Assembly: GCA_024195585.1 (NCBI GenBank)
Contig: SWBL01000004.1
Location: forward strand, 336,831-400,830
DNA: 64,000 bases
Direction of reading: 5' to 3'
Source: Aureobasidium sp. EXF-3400
Lineage: Eukaryota > Ascomycota > Dothideomycetes > Dothideales > Saccotheciaceae
Part shown: positions 20,572 to 32,411 of the stretch, one piece after another
Position numbering within the stretch: position 1 is the stretch's first letter
Layout of the letters: each line of letters begins with the position of its first letter
Made by a program: the position numbers and the translations under genes
The notes under the pieces: model-generated
Databases searched by the model: none
What the model was told of the DNA's origin: nothing
Seen by the model: the letters and a program-made list of their open reading frames with translations, nothing else

Positions 20572-21345
20572 ATGGCACTCCGCACCCTCGGCGCCAAAGC
20601 AGCCGCAGCGCTCGACCAAGAGCTCATGAGCACCGGCGCCTTTTCCCTCGACCAACTCATGGAACTCGCTGGCCTTTCCGTCTCACAAGCTCTCTTCAAG
20701 CTTCAACCACCCAGTAAAGGCAACCGTATCTTGATTGCTGTCGGGCCCGGCAACAACGGCGGCGATGGTCTAGTCGCTGCCAGACACCTCTGGCATTATG
20801 GATACAAACCTACTGTCTACTACCCCAAGCAACCCAAGAATGAATTGTACCAGGTAAGACCTGCAACCACTTGTCGGTCGCAGACCAAGTACACGATGAA
20901 TTGAAACTGATCCGTCTTGGACAAACAGCGTCTCGCCCAACAACTCCGCGACCTCCATATCCCATTTACCTCAGACTTCTCTGCTCAACTATCTTCCACC
21001 GACTACATAATCGACTCTATCTTCGGCTTCTCCTTTTCCGGCGAAGTCCGCGAACCCTTCCCCTCCGTCATCTCTGCTCTCCAAACCTCCAAAGTTCCTG
21101 TCTTGGCTGTCGACGCACCGAGTAGTTGGAATATTGAGACTGGCCCTCCAGATGAGGGCCCAGGAAAAGGATACAACCCTGAGGCGTTGATCAGTTTGAC
21201 GGCGCCAAAGCCGTTGGTCAAGTGGTTCGAGGGTAGACATTTTGTGGGTGGAAGGTTTTTGACACAGGACATGGCGGAGAAATATAAACTGGATATTCCT
21301 CCATATGAGGGGCTCGACCAGGTTGTCGAAGTGCCTGTCAAATGA
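20572..21345 (+). CDS. NNR1: NAD(P)H-hydrate epimerase (YjeF_N family)
   Basis: Exons 20572-20853 and 20929-21345 (intron GTAAGA...AAACAG, phase 0), 232 residues. It is almost entirely one YjeF N-terminal domain: FSLDQLMELAGLSVSQAL at the N-terminus, the nucleotide loop AVGPGNNGGDGLVAARHL (about residues 60-77), DYIIDSIFGFSFSGEVREPF (metal/ribose site with the conserved Asp), and VLAVDAPSSWN. The enzyme epimerises R- and S-forms of the damaged cofactors NADHX and NADPHX so that the ATP-dependent dehydratase can repair them. The length matches the fungal/animal NAXE type without the fused kinase domain. Fungal forms act in the cytosol and mitochondria; no strong targeting signal is evident here. 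Confidence 0.92.
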
Positions 21346-21665
21346 ATGGCACGGCTGTAACGAAAGAAACGAACCTCATACGACATGAAGACTCAGATAG
21401 GAACGAAAGCAAAGAACCAATCGGTATATTAAAGCTATATAGCATAGGCAGAAGCAACCTATCAGAAGTGAAGAAGATATCAAGATTCAAACCAGCCACT
21501 TTTGTTGCTACATTCTTTGATGCCATATTACATCCCTCCCGCAAATAGAACGCCCAAAACGCCGACGATAAAATATAAAGGGATCGCTTCCTCCTAGACA
21601 TATGCCTATGATGATTTCGTACAGATTCGTAAAAGCCATAACGTATTACCTCCTCTTTGTTCGCT
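21346..21665. other. Convergent intergenic region
   Basis: Facing 3' ends of the epimerase and adhesin genes, A/T-rich with ATAAAGC/AATATAAAG-like stretches. No gene seen. Confidence 0.5.
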
Positions 21666-24600
21666 CTACAGCAAGACAGCAAGAGCTCCAGCGATTAGAG
21701 CGGCAAGAGCGACACTAATGCCAACAACACCATCTCTAGGTGCCGCTGCATTCTGCAAACCGGCACTGCTGCCTTTGGTTGGTGTTGCCGTCAAGCTAGG
21801 TGCGGTCGCGGATGCTGCAGCACCACCTTGAATCATTTGTGTCGCGGTGACCGTGCTTGCTCCAATGCCACTACCTCGTAGCGTCTCGTAGATTGTGGAG
21901 ATGACATTTCCTGCCGAGCCCAAGACCTCGATCTCGACGGTCGTGGCTCCAGCACTGAGCGTGATAATGTAAGTCGTCCCTGACATGGTGGCGGTGACTT
22001 CGGGCCCAGCTGGCTTGAGAGTCTGCCCGTCAATAACGTAGCTCGGTGCAGCTGCGTTGCCTGCCAGAGAAGTGAACACCTGGTTGCCAATGGTGATGAC
22101 ACCTGGTGAAATCGACTGAGCGGTCGGCAAGGTAGAGGTTTGTCCATTGATGACAAGCACAGAAGCGCCCAGGGAAAGGGTCGTGCCACCTGAAAGCGTG
22201 ACGACTCCGCCAGAAGTCAAAGTCTGTCCGTCGATCACATATGACCCAGAAGATGCTGTATATGTTTTACCACCGACTGTAAGGACTGATGTTGGGGTCG
22301 TTCCTGCTGCAGGAGGGATACTAGACGTGACGCCGTTGATTACCACGAAGGAACCAGAAGAGGCAAGTGAGATCGTGGTCCCACCTGCCAAAGTCATGAC
22401 TCCTCCAGGTGTCAGCGTCTTTCCGCCAATCACATAAGACGACCCTGTCTGGGCCGCATAAGTATGTCCACCAAAAGTCAATGCTGCAGGTGCTGTGACT
22501 TGGGCCAAAGTCGTCGTTGCCCCGTTGACAACAGCAACTGTCTCATCAGCATTGAGCGATACTGTTGTGCCATCGACAGTGATATCGGCCCCGGGCTTCA
22601 GTGTTTTGCCTCCGACCACGAACGTGCCGGATTGCGCCGTGTAAGTTTGCCCGCCAATGTTCAGTATGGCTGCTGCTGTTGCCTGCGAAAGAGTTTGGGT
22701 GACGCCGTTAATGACAGCAGCAGTGCCTCCGCTCAGAAGTGAAATAGTTGTGCCATCGACGGTCACCGCGCTGCCAGCATACAATGTCTGTCCTCCGATC
22801 ACATACGAAGCTCCAGACTGGGCAGTGTATGTCTGATCGCCAATAGTCAAGACGGCCGCTTTCGTCGGAGCTGCGGATGCGAGTGTTTGAGTAACGCCAT
22901 TCACAACCACAGCAGTTCCGTTAGGTGCGAGCGATACTGAAGTGCCATCAAAGGTGATGACCTCACCAGGGATCAGAGTTTGACCTCCAATCACGAAATT
23001 AGGCCCACTTCCAGCTGTATAAGTGCGACCACCGATTGTCAGAACGTTTCCTGACGCTGCTGATCCTTGTGATAGCGTCTTGGTGACACCGTTTACGACT
23101 GCAGCTGTTCCTTCATTTGCAAGAGAGATGGTCGTTCCGTCGACAGTGATTTGACCACCAGGGACTAAAGTAGTACCATCAACCACGAAGTTCGGTCCGA
23201 CGCGAGCCGTGTAGGCTTGACCTCCAATGGTCAATACTGGTTTTGATGTCGGACTCGCTTGTGTGAAAGCTTGGGTCACGCCATTGACAACAACAGCTGT
23301 GCCTTCGCTGGCATATGAGATCTTAGTTCCTGATATCATGATTGCACCACCTCGAGTGAGTGTTTGCCCTCCAACAACGAAAGCTGAATTAGCCTGCGCA
23401 GTATAGACCTGACCGCCAAAGTCGAGCACTGGAGCTGCAACGGCAGAGGTCTGTGGAAGAATTTGGGTGAAGCCACCGACGACAACAGCCGTACCTTCTT
23501 TGAGGAAGGACACAGGTGTGCCCGAGACCGTGATTGCTCCTCCAGGTGTAAGAACCTGACCGTCGACCACGAATGCCGCCCCACCATTCGTTCCATAGGC
23601 ATTACCGCCCATGTAGAAGGCAGGTGCGGGAGTAATAAGAGGAGGAGATAAAGTCTGGGTTGCGCCGTCTACTACGGCAAGTGAAGCTAGGAATCCTGAA
23701 GGACCTAGATGAATCGTCTTCCCATCGACCGTGGCGGATCCGCCTGGAGACAGTGTGACACCGGGCGCAATCGAGAAGCGCGTCGAAGCATCCGCGGTGA
23801 AAATTTGAGAGCCGACTGTCAGGATTGCGCCTCGAGTTGGATTGACTGGCGCCGCGATTTGCGATGTTTGAGACCCAATCACGATTGCTGTGGCAGAAGG
23901 AGCCAGAGATAACTGAGTGCCGCCAACATTGACCGCCGGTCCTCCGGCAGCCAAAGTTTGACCATCGATGACGAACGCAGGAGTCGGGTTGACAATGACC
24001 TGTCTGCCAGCGGTGCTCAGTGTGATGGCAGAGTTTGGTGTACCGACAGATATCGTGTCTGAGCCAATAGCCAGAACTCCACCACTGGGAGCAGCAGATA
24101 CGATGGTGCCTGAAATGGTCACGACTTCCCCTGCATGGACAGAGGTCCCACCTACGTTGTACACAGGTACGGGGGCTTGTGTAATCACCGAGTTGCCGTA
24201 TGTAATGGCTGTGGGAGCGACAGGTCCCGCTGCCTGCAACGTAGAGCCCTCGAAAGCGTGTGTCTCGGTTCCTACAACGACAGCCGTAGGTCCAATGGAA
24301 ACAGGCGTGCCGTCAACAAGGATTGCTGCTTTCTGTGGCTCTAAAGTTTGTGTTCCGATGATCACTGTAGACCCAGGGTTTATGGTTGCTTGCGTAGAGC
24401 CAATATTGACTACAACAGGCACAGGAACAATGACGTTGCCGCTGGAACCAGAGTCTGCACCAGGCTGTGATCCGCCAGTAGATCCAGAAGATCCGCTGTT
24501 GCCAGAAGATCCGCTGTTGCCAGAGGAACCACTGCCTGTGGAGTGTCCACTAGAGGTGGAATCACCATTAGATGATGATCCTCCAGAATCACTGTCTCCG

Positions 24601-27600
24601 GAATTTGCACTCCCTGCATTTGATGTGCCAGAGGAACTACTAGAGCTACCTGAGTTGCCTGCGTTGCCAGAGCTACCTGAGTTGCCTGAGTTGCCAGAGT
24701 TGCCAGAGCTGCCTGAACTGCCAGAGCTGCCTGAGTTGCCTGAGTTGCCAGAGCTGCCTGAGTTGCCAGAGTTGCCTGAGTTGCCAGAGCTGCCTGAACT
24801 GCCAGAGCTGCCTGAGTTGCCAGAGCTACCTGAGTTGCCTGAGTTGCCAGAGCTGCCTGAGTTGCCAGAGCTGCCTGAGTTGCCAGAGCTACCAGAATTG
24901 CCAGAACCTGAGCCAGAATTGCTAGAATCTGAGCTAGAGTCAGAGCCTGAATTGGAGCTGCCAGAATTGCCAGCATTGCCAGAATTGGCCGAGCCGCCAG
25001 AATTTCCAGCATTTCCAGCGCTGCTAGAGCCCGAGCCCGAGCCAGAGTCAGTGCCTGGACTGGACCCTGAATTGGAGCTTTCAGAGTCAGGGCTTGGGTT
25101 CGATGTTCCAGCGTTGGAGCCCGAATTTGAACCTACAGAACCTCCAGAAGAGGAGCCTTGGTTCGATCCGCTAGAACTGGAACCACTATTTCCTGTGTTG
25201 GAGCTACCAGATGTGCCACCGTTCTGAGAGCTAGCACCACCATCTCCTGAACCGCCATTACTGTTCGATCCTCCATTCGATCCAATTCCGCTGCCACCAT
25301 TGCCTTGAGGAGCTGATCCATCTCCCCTAGAGTCTGCATTTGCATCTCCATTGCCTCCAGTCTGTCCACCTACAGGAATTACAGTGGGACCAGGGTTTGA
25401 TCCTACAATGAGTGCTGTCTGCGTTTTCTCCACACTCACACTACTGCTCGTAGGAGAGACGATGTAGAAGTTTGTCGCAAGTTCTGTATTGGTAATTGCA
25501 ATGGTCGAAGTACCAGTTGGTTTCAAGAAGATGACCGGTGGTCGCGGTGGCGCGTTACTACTGAAGACGGGAGCGAAGGCCGGTGCCTGAGTAAGAGACG
25601 GAACGACTTGATATGAGGTAGCCGAGAAGGCTGTTGAATAGGCGAGAGATAATGAGCCGAAACTCTCTGAAGTGGCAGTTTCAGAGACAGCTAGAACTGC
25701 TTCTGCAGCATAATCTATCTGAACAGGAACGATCAGAGTGGGTTCTGCGGTGAAAACTCCTACATCAAGCTTGAGATGAGAAGGAAGGAGCTTCAAGAAC
25801 TCTTCAGACAAATCACCAGTGACAATTGCTTGGCCATCAGGATCATCGCCGAGGTATGCCATGGCGAAGTTGCGATTAAGATTCTTGATCTCTCTCGAGG
25901 TCACACAGGCCGGAGTACCATTCCTATGCGTGGTAGTGTGCTCGCTGTCGAGAGCATATTGAGAGAAGTACACAAAATGAGTGTTGGTCAAGGCTGTGAG
26001 AGATGGCTGATTTGGTCCCGCGGACAATACAGTGCTTGCAGGTGGTGGAGTAATCACAGCATCGGAAGGTATGGCACCCATGCCGGTGGTGGCGTTGATT
26101 GCACTCGTGGCTGTTTGAGTGACGACAGCTGTAGACGCGTACACAGGCGTTGGACTCATATCCACCGTCGTATAGTATGAAATGGAAGTGTTGGCAGCAT
26201 TATGCGTGATGGTTGTAGGGACATAGTAGGTAGTAGGATCTTGCAAGGCATCAGTGACATTGAAAGTGGTTGTAGCAGGGAGAAGTGTCCATCCAGTAGC
26301 AGAGTCATTGCTGTCGAACTGTATCGAAAACGTGGCTGCTGCATAGTCAAGCGTCGTGGTATACCAGTAGTCGAGTGTCGCGTTAGGAATATTGACAGTG
26401 ATGCCTCCACAAGTTGCGTTAGTTACGTTGTCGCTTCCGTGAGGAGAAGGTAGGGGAAGTGGAAGGCGAGAAGCCTTGCTGCTAGTCCCAACAGATCCAC
26501 GAGTAGTGCTAGTATTGAACTTCCAGCTGAATGAATACTTGGGTGAGTAGATCGCACTGGAACTACTACCAGTCGGAGCTCCTTGGCTGTTGCGAGTCTG
26601 AGTCCCGTACGTGTGCGATGTCGCACCTGAACCAGCTCCAGTGCCGGCGCCCGTGCCAGGACCGAAGCCGTCAGTTGGAGCGACGACTACCAGCGAAGTC
26701 ACAGTATAGCCTGTGAGAATGGTCGAGCCCGGCTGCCCCGCCATAGATGCAGTGCCGGAGTTGTCTGCAGAGGGCCTGGCGTATCCTGATGACCCTCCAA
26801 GGTTGGGGTTCCCGGCACTATTATCAGTCGGCAGAGATCCAGAAAGCCCTGACCATATCAAAGAACCTAAGCCACCATAGCCAGGGTTGCTTGTAGGTTG
26901 AACTGCGGGTTGACTTGATGGAGCGGAGCTTGCTGCATGAGCAGATGGCGAGATACCAACTTGCCAGGTACTGGATAGTTCTTGAGCCTCGGACTCAGAT
27001 ACCATGGATTTGGTTTCTACATTTGCCAAAGTTTGCGTCGATGATGCTTGTGAAACTTGAGCAGTGGGAGAAGCTGATTCTTGTGCAATTTCTCCCGATG
27101 ATAGCGCTGATGGTTTCTGCGATGAGCTTGCTAGACTGTATGATGTAGAAACAGACGAGCTAAGGACGGTCGATGTTTTGAGTTCTATCGGTTGGACATT
27201 GTCTGGCAAAACACCAGTGCTGTAAACAGAGTTCGACAATGTCACTGATGAACTGCTTTGCGCCACAGACGGTTGAGGTGAGTCCGGAGTCTCGGAAGAT
27301 TGTTGACTACTACGTGCCAATGTTGAAGATGAATGTACGTATGTTGTTGACGCAAATGCATTATCGGTTACATTCTGTGATAGTAATGGTGTTGATGTAA
27401 GTATGCTCGGAGAGCTTGATCCTGTGGATTCAACTAAGCTCTGAGATGTAGAACTAGTCAAAGTTGTGGAAGGCATTGATGAAATCCTGCTTGCTGAGGA
27501 AGTAACATTCCACCCTGCGTCGAGTCAGTCAAGCACGTAAATTGTGAGATGCTTTTCTTCGCGCACCGACAGTCTTCTGGAAATCTGCACAAACGCCCTT

Positions 27601-27642
27601 CCCAGCGAGCAAGGTGATGAAAGCGAGAGTGTAGAACGACAT
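21666..27642 (-). CDS. Giant repetitive GPI-anchored adhesin-like protein
   Basis: Exons 27567-27642 and 21666-27514 (intron 27515-27566, GTGCGC donor, GACGCAG acceptor, phase 1), 1,974 residues. The first exon encodes a signal peptide (MSFYTLAFITLLAGKGVCA). About residues 25-320 are Ser/Thr-rich stalk. A moderately conserved middle region follows with YYTTVDMSPTPVYAST-type strands, then a Gly/Ser/Asn low-complexity tract. Next come about 13 copies of a 55-65 residue beta-rich repeat (VLTIGGQTYTAQSG, FVIGGQTLTPGG, ITVDGTTISLA, TAVVVNGVTQTL). The C-terminus (LQNAAAPRDGVVGISVALAA plus a hydrophobic tail) fits a GPI signal. It is expected to be linked to cell-wall glucan and to act in adhesion or surface coating; the ligand is unknown. 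Repeat number is likely variable between strains. Confidence 0.85.
21990..24425 (-). repeat. About 13 tandem 55-65-codon repeats inside the adhesin gene
   Basis: Each unit carries four recognisable blocks: (V/I)LTIGGQ.YTA, F.VIGGQTLTPGG, ITVDGTT(I/V)SL and TAVVVNGVTQ. Units near the C-terminus are most alike; the four units next to the Gly/Ser tract are more diverged, suggesting recent expansion at the 3' end of the gene. Confidence 0.8.
24470..25260 (-). repeat. Gly/Ser/Asn low-complexity tract (NSGSSG-type microrepeats)
   Basis: Simple repeats encoding NSG, SSG and NAG units in irregular order; the core at about 24640-24920 is nearly pure. Slippage and length polymorphism are expected. On the opposite strand it reads as ELPELPELPE without stops, an effect of composition. 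Confidence 0.85.
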
Positions 27643-29171
27643 TTTGCCGTTACACCAGTTCGAAGTTTGATTCTTAGCGAAAGCAGAATCTCATGACGGA
27701 CGGGGTGGTGGAAACGAGAGAATGCTAAAAGACACGCTGAAAGAGAAGAGCAGAAGGAAGAACTGCCAGCGACGACCTTGCCAGCTCAATGTCACGGTAT
27801 TCTGCTACTTGAGGAGCCGTTGAAGGAAAAGACGAAAGAACATCGCTTATGCCAAGGCTGATCCGTTATGTAAATGTAAAGACAGGGAAGTGGGAATTGA
27901 CTGGGGTCGTGGATCCACACAGTGTGCAGGAAAAGGCATCAGCGGAATCGCATGACGAACAGAGCCTTGTCGTTGCGAGAGCCTACCGCGTCTATTAGTT
28001 TGATTCCTAACCATCTACCTCGAACAGACGGCAGACACCTGCTGACTGGCTTCAAATCCCGGCCGTGCGTGCAGGATCCTTCGCCAGCCAGCCCCAAAGC
28101 TTACTCGTCTCCGAAGCAGCTCTGGGAGTAACCGGCAGCGATGATGTTCGTTGTCAGTGCGCGATACGGGGTTTGTGGCTCAGCAAGGAATGGAGCAATT
28201 GTAAAAATATACGATACCATTTGACTTTAGATGTCTCCAGTCTACAGACGAAATGAGTGTTACCATCGTTACCGAGAGCGACACTGTGACACAGCATCAG
28301 CCTTGCTCAAAATAGTCGCGCATGAAGATGTACCTGCGAGGATCTCACGACAATCGTCTTCGAATCGGGTCTTGCATCCGGAGCAGACTCAACATTCAGC
28401 AAGGATAGGGTATCTGATGTAACTACAAGTACCTCGACCACGCATCAAGTCCGAAAAGCGTCGTCGAGTCTAGCCAGCCTAGCGGTGCGGCACGCAGAAG
28501 CCTCAGATCTTGTCCCTCACGTTTCGTGCCGGACGAATAAGGAAACAGGTCTGTTCCGCGGTATCTCGCGCGATGGAGTTGTGGTTGGGAGAGAACAGAT
28601 GCATGAACGCTAATAATTGCACATGTTGCCAAGCAAAAAGACAGATCCATCGCTGCCGGGTTCCACCTTGCAGAGCTTCAAGTTACACGAGTTCGAGAGC
28701 TCAAAAGCAGTGTACTGTAGCATCTTCAATCGGTGTATTCTTGGTATACTTTTGGCTCGAGTATCAGACAGAGCTCACGTCCCTTCTACAAGTCCTCTTT
28801 CGTTTGTGATCAGCGGGGAGTAAGCCCCGGGCGGTATTAGGCCGAAATCCTCCAGGTGAGCAGCGCCCCCCAGGATGACAAGCGACATGGGTTCTGCATG
28901 CGTGCTCGTGATTTTGGCGCACCCCGCCGAGCGCCATGCCATTGGCGCACTTGTCTTGCCTAGCTTTCGGCCTAACCGAAGGTTTATGATTCCACGATGT
29001 TACAGTGACGAGGCTGTCTGAGATGACTTCCTGCACAAACGCTGTCAAATCTACCGAAGCAGAAAATTTGCGAGTCGAGAGCTTGTAGAGACGCTCGAGG
29101 CGTGCGCACAGGTTCTGATGTAGTCTGGAATATCGACTTCGGCTTCTCTGTCAACTACGGACATCAGCACT
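27643..29171. other. Divergent upstream region of adhesin and protease-like genes
   Basis: 1.5 kb between two start codons pointing apart, both for surface proteins; it may hold shared control. An inverted repeat TTCGG-CCTAA-CCGAA lies at 28967-28981 and a GGCCGAAA half-site near 28842. No gene is supported; open frames are short and feature-free. Confidence 0.45.
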
Positions 29172-31166
29172 ATGGCATTCCCTCTTCTAAGCCGTTCTGG
29201 TCGCGCAGGAGTGATTTTTCTCCTGGCGACAGCTATCGCGAAAGTCTCATGCAGTGTGCAACCATTGGTCATCAGCCCGAGTGAAGTCTGGTATGCAGAT
29301 TTAGTTATACAGTCCGGAGCACTCTTACTGATGATTCCTAGGGATGGTCTGGACGGCACATGGTCTTCCTTCAACCTGAGTGTAGGAGTTCCTGCGCAGG
29401 AAGTCCGCCTTCTTCCATCATGGCAATCTTTCCAGACTCTTGTCGTGGCCCCTGAAGGATGTTCGGCGTATTCCAACTACAACGATTGTGTCAACTCCAG
29501 AGGACAAGTCTTCAACTTGAGTCAATCAACAAACTGGAGCTATGTCGGACTCTTTGAATTCGGAATTGAACAGAACCTGAATCTCGTCGGAAACGCTTAC
29601 TACGGCTATGACAGAATTGTCTTGGATGATTCGAATCACACAACCGTCGAGGGTGCGACAGTCGGTGCTTTTGCCGTATCAGACTTTTGGCTAGGAAGCC
29701 TAGGATTGAATCCGAAGCCTACCAACTGGTCTGATACTTCTCATGGCGTCAGTCTCATGACGAAGCTGAAGGGGCAGGATGAAATTACTAGTATCTCGTT
29801 TGGGTACACCGCAGGTGCTCCATATCGCTTCACAGGTGTAGAAGGGTCTCTTACTCTAGGTGGATACGACCAAAGTCGTTTCCAAGCCAACAATGTTGAG
29901 TTCGACTTCGCTTCTGATCCCGTAAAAGACACCATCGTTGCGATACAGTCTATCACCACGCAAGCAGTCAACTCGTCTTCTAGTGTTGAGTTACTACCCG
30001 CACCAATCTATGCTTCAATCGACTCCACTGTGAGCCAGATTTGGCTTCCTCTCGATGCTTGTCAGGCTTTCGAACAAGAATTCGGCCTGATCTGGGATTC
30101 TACATACGACCTTTATATTGTCAATTCGTCACTTCACGCCTCTCTCTTGGCTCGTAATGCTAGTGTCAACTTCACTATCGGCACCACGGCTTTGGGACTC
30201 CAGCAGACGACAATCACACTGCCCTACGCTGCATTTGATATGACAGCGCAATCACCGTATCAGGGATTGGCTGATAGATCAAACTACTTCCCCCTCCGAC
30301 GAGCAGCGAACAGTTCTCAGTACACTCTTGGCCGGACTTTCATGCAGGAGGCATACATCACTGTGGATTACGAACGCGCCAAGTTCAATGTATCACAGTG
30401 CGTCTGGCCACAGAAGATCGGCGACGTTCCGGAAATTATCGTAATTGAGCCAGCTCCCTCATCTCAGAACAGCGGATATAGTGGAGCTTCTTCTGGAGCG
30501 GTTACATCGGCAACATCAGGAACTTCGTCGAAAGCAGGTTTGAGTGGTGGTGCAATTGGAGGTATTGTCGCCGGCAGTGTAGTCGGTGTGGCAGCCCTCA
30601 TTTGCTTGGCGACCTGGCTCGTTCGTCGTGATAGGAAGATGAAGGCACGCTTGGTAGGAAACGAAACAGGCGATGAATCATCTCCTTCGAGGGACTCAAT
30701 GTCGCGCACCACAATCGGTATTGGGGAGAAGGGAACGAGCGTCTTCCCTAAAGCAGAGTTGGAAGGGTCAGCAGTCGTTGAGGATCCCAAGCCACCACTT
30801 CGCCCAGAGTCGAGCATAGCAAGTCCTACGACTCTAGCTTACGGAGGCAGTACGTGGTCTTCGACACAAGCAGATTCAGTCTCGCCTGCTCTAGCGTCAC
30901 CAGGAACTGCAAGCGAGGCAGGAGGACTGGAGATTTTCGAGATGCCCGGCGATATGCCTGAGTTGGCACAAGCAGATGGCAGGACAATCACAGAGAAGGA
31001 GATGATGAGGCGGCGAGCAGAGCTGTATAATGGAGTTAATCCAAGCAACCCAGCAACTCCAGTCACAGCAGAGCCTTCGGAGAGAAGAGTTGTGCAGCCT
31101 GGAGACGTGGTGCTAGGAAACGAGATTCGAGACGACGGCTCAGAAAGAAGGTTCAGCTTCGAGTGA
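29172..31166 (+). CDS. Membrane-anchored aspartic-protease-like (A1) protein, catalytic motif missing
   Basis: Proposed exons 29172-29290 and 29342-31166. The 51-base intron (GTATGC donor, CTGAT branch, CCTAG acceptor) keeps the frame, and its removal restores the family-typical PSEVWDGLDGTWSSFNLSVG. The product is about 647 residues. A signal peptide (residues 1-28) precedes an A1 pepsin-like fold: VGVPAQEVRLLPSWQSFQTL stands where DTGS is expected, so the first catalytic Asp is absent. The second site reads ASIDSTVSQIWLP with its Asp kept. Many N-glycosylation sequons are present. A Ser/Gly-rich linker, one membrane helix (GGIVAGSVVGVAALICLATW) and a basic then acidic cytosolic tail of about 150 residues follow. 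It is probably proteolytically inactive and may be a surface receptor or scaffold (inference). Confidence 0.82.
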   Translation: MAFPLLSRSGRAGVIFLLATAIAKVSCSVQPLVISPSEVWYADLVIQSGALLLMIPRDGLDGTWSSFNLSVGVPAQEVRLLPSWQSFQTLVVAPEGCSAYSNYNDCVNSRGQVFNLSQSTNWSYVGLFEFGIEQNLNLVGNAYYGYDRIVLDDSNHTTVEGATVGAFAVSDFWLGSLGLNPKPTNWSDTSHGVSLMTKLKGQDEITSISFGYTAGAPYRFTGVEGSLTLGGYDQSRFQANNVEFDFASDPVKDTIVAIQSITTQAVNSSSSVELLPAPIYASIDSTVSQIWLPLDACQAFEQEFGLIWDSTYDLYIVNSSLHASLLARNASVNFTIGTTALGLQQTTITLPYAAFDMTAQSPYQGLADRSNYFPLRRAANSSQYTLGRTFMQEAYITVDYERAKFNVSQCVWPQKIGDVPEIIVIEPAPSSQNSGYSGASSGAVTSATSGTSSKAGLSGGAIGGIVAGSVVGVAALICLATWLVRRDRKMKARLVGNETGDESSPSRDSMSRTTIGIGEKGTSVFPKAELEGSAVVEDPKPPLRPESSIASPTTLAYGGSTWSSTQADSVSPALASPGTASEAGGLEIFEMPGDMPELAQADGRTITEKEMMRRRAELYNGVNPSNPATPVTAEPSERRVVQPGDVVLGNEIRDDGSERRFSFE

Positions 31167-31391
31167 ATAACGAATGATTAGATGGGCTTGGGCGGATATT
31201 TGGAGTTCAGGTTGGATGTGTCAAAACATAGTCTGTACTAATAATAATACCCATGCAAAACATAATTCTTGCACAACCTAAAGCAGGCTTGGCACAATTC
31301 ATTGCATCACCAGTCTCGAGCTTCCTTCCAGAAATTATTCACAAGCTCTCTTTGCAGTACCAACCAACCACATAAATCACATATACACACA

Positions 31392-32411
31392 ATGCCGATC
31401 CAGATATTCGCACCTTCACCAGCAGCGCCTGCCGCCACACGGCCGCGTGACGACTCAGACGACGAAATGGACCTAGACAACGAAGACCACGCCGCGCGCT
31501 CATCCACACGACGAAAAAACATCATCACGCCCGGCGAAGTCATCACCTCAGATCCGCAATGGATGCGCGGCCACGGAACCTACACAAACGACAATGGCGA
31601 CCTTGCTCCAATCATCCGCTCCACCCTCGCCGGCACATTGCAAAAGACGAACAAGCTGCTTTCAGTGGTGCCTTTGCGCGCACGCTACACGCCAGAGATT
31701 GGAGACTTGGTTATTGGACGTATCATTGAGGTGCAGAGTAGAAGGTGGAAAGTGGATGTTGCTGGTGCTTTGACTGCTGCGTTGCCGTTGAGTAGTATCA
31801 ACTTGCCTGGCGGTATCTTGCGCAAGAGAACCAGCGTGGATGAATTGAACATTCGCACATTCTTCGAAGAGGGGGAGTTGCTGGTTGCAGAAGTGCAGAG
31901 TTTGTTCCAGGATGGCTCGGCTTCGCTGCACACGCGCAGTTTGAAGTACGGTAAATTGCGTAACGGATACTTTATGGCCGTCTCTGGTGTTGGAGGTGGC
32001 GCTGGTGTCGTGAGAGCAAAGAGACAAATCTTTACTCTGCAGACTTCCAGCAGAGGTGGAGAGGTTGACGTTATCCTCGGAGTCAATGGCTACATCTGGA
32101 TCTCCAAGCACGTCGAGGCAGACAAGTCAAAGGATGTCAGCATCACTAGGATCGAAGAGCAAGTCAGCACTACCATGTACTCGAGCCAGAACGATGACAT
32201 CAGCCCGGACACAAGAAAAGAGATTGCAAGAGTAGCTGGTTGTATCAGAGCACTGGCTGAGAACGGTGTCAAGGTCGATGAAGACATGGTCCGCAGAGCA
32301 TACGATGCCAGCCTTGACATTGAACAAGATGAGGGAGAAGACGGCGCTGGCTTCTTGGGAGGAGAAAGAGGAAGACTTATCGTCGATATGGCATTGAGAG
32401 GCTCGGGTTGA
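31392..32411 (+). CDS. RRP4: Exosome complex component Rrp4
   Basis: Single exon, 339 residues; the start is the ATG at 31392 in context CACAATGCC. The N-terminal segment contains [20 protein letters not shown], the Rrp4 signature. The S1 RNA-binding domain follows ([20 protein letters not shown], about residues 100-180), then a KH-type domain ([16 protein letters not shown]). Rrp4 is one of the three cap subunits of the RNA exosome (with Rrp40 and Csl4) and helps guide RNA to the core and to Rrp44/Rrp6 in nucleus and cytosol. An acidic linker near residue 30 and an acidic C-terminal stretch are present as in other filamentous fungi. Confidence 0.93.
   Translation: MPIQIFAPSPAAPAATRPRDDSDDEMDLDNEDHAARSSTRRKNIITPGEVITSDPQWMRGHGTYTNDNGDLAPIIRSTLAGTLQKTNKLLSVVPLRARYTPEIGDLVIGRIIEVQSRRWKVDVAGALTAALPLSSINLPGGILRKRTSVDELNIRTFFEEGELLVAEVQSLFQDGSASLHTRSLKYGKLRNGYFMAVSGVGGGAGVVRAKRQIFTLQTSSRGGEVDVILGVNGYIWISKHVEADKSKDVSITRIEEQVSTTMYSSQNDDISPDTRKEIARVAGCIRALAENGVKVDEDMVRRAYDASLDIEQDEGEDGAGFLGGERGRLIVDMALRGSG

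Noticed and set aside
23968..25227. Long plus-strand open frame (419 codons) rich in ELPELPELPE antisense to the adhesin gene
   Set aside because: It is the mirror of the Gly/Ser/Asn repeat tract; absence of stops follows from composition. The minus strand has a signal peptide, repeats and GPI tail in one frame, so only that strand is called.
23968..25227. The same repeat tract as a CRISPR-like or satellite array
   Set aside because: Units are in-frame codon repeats of irregular order within a protein gene, with no spacers.
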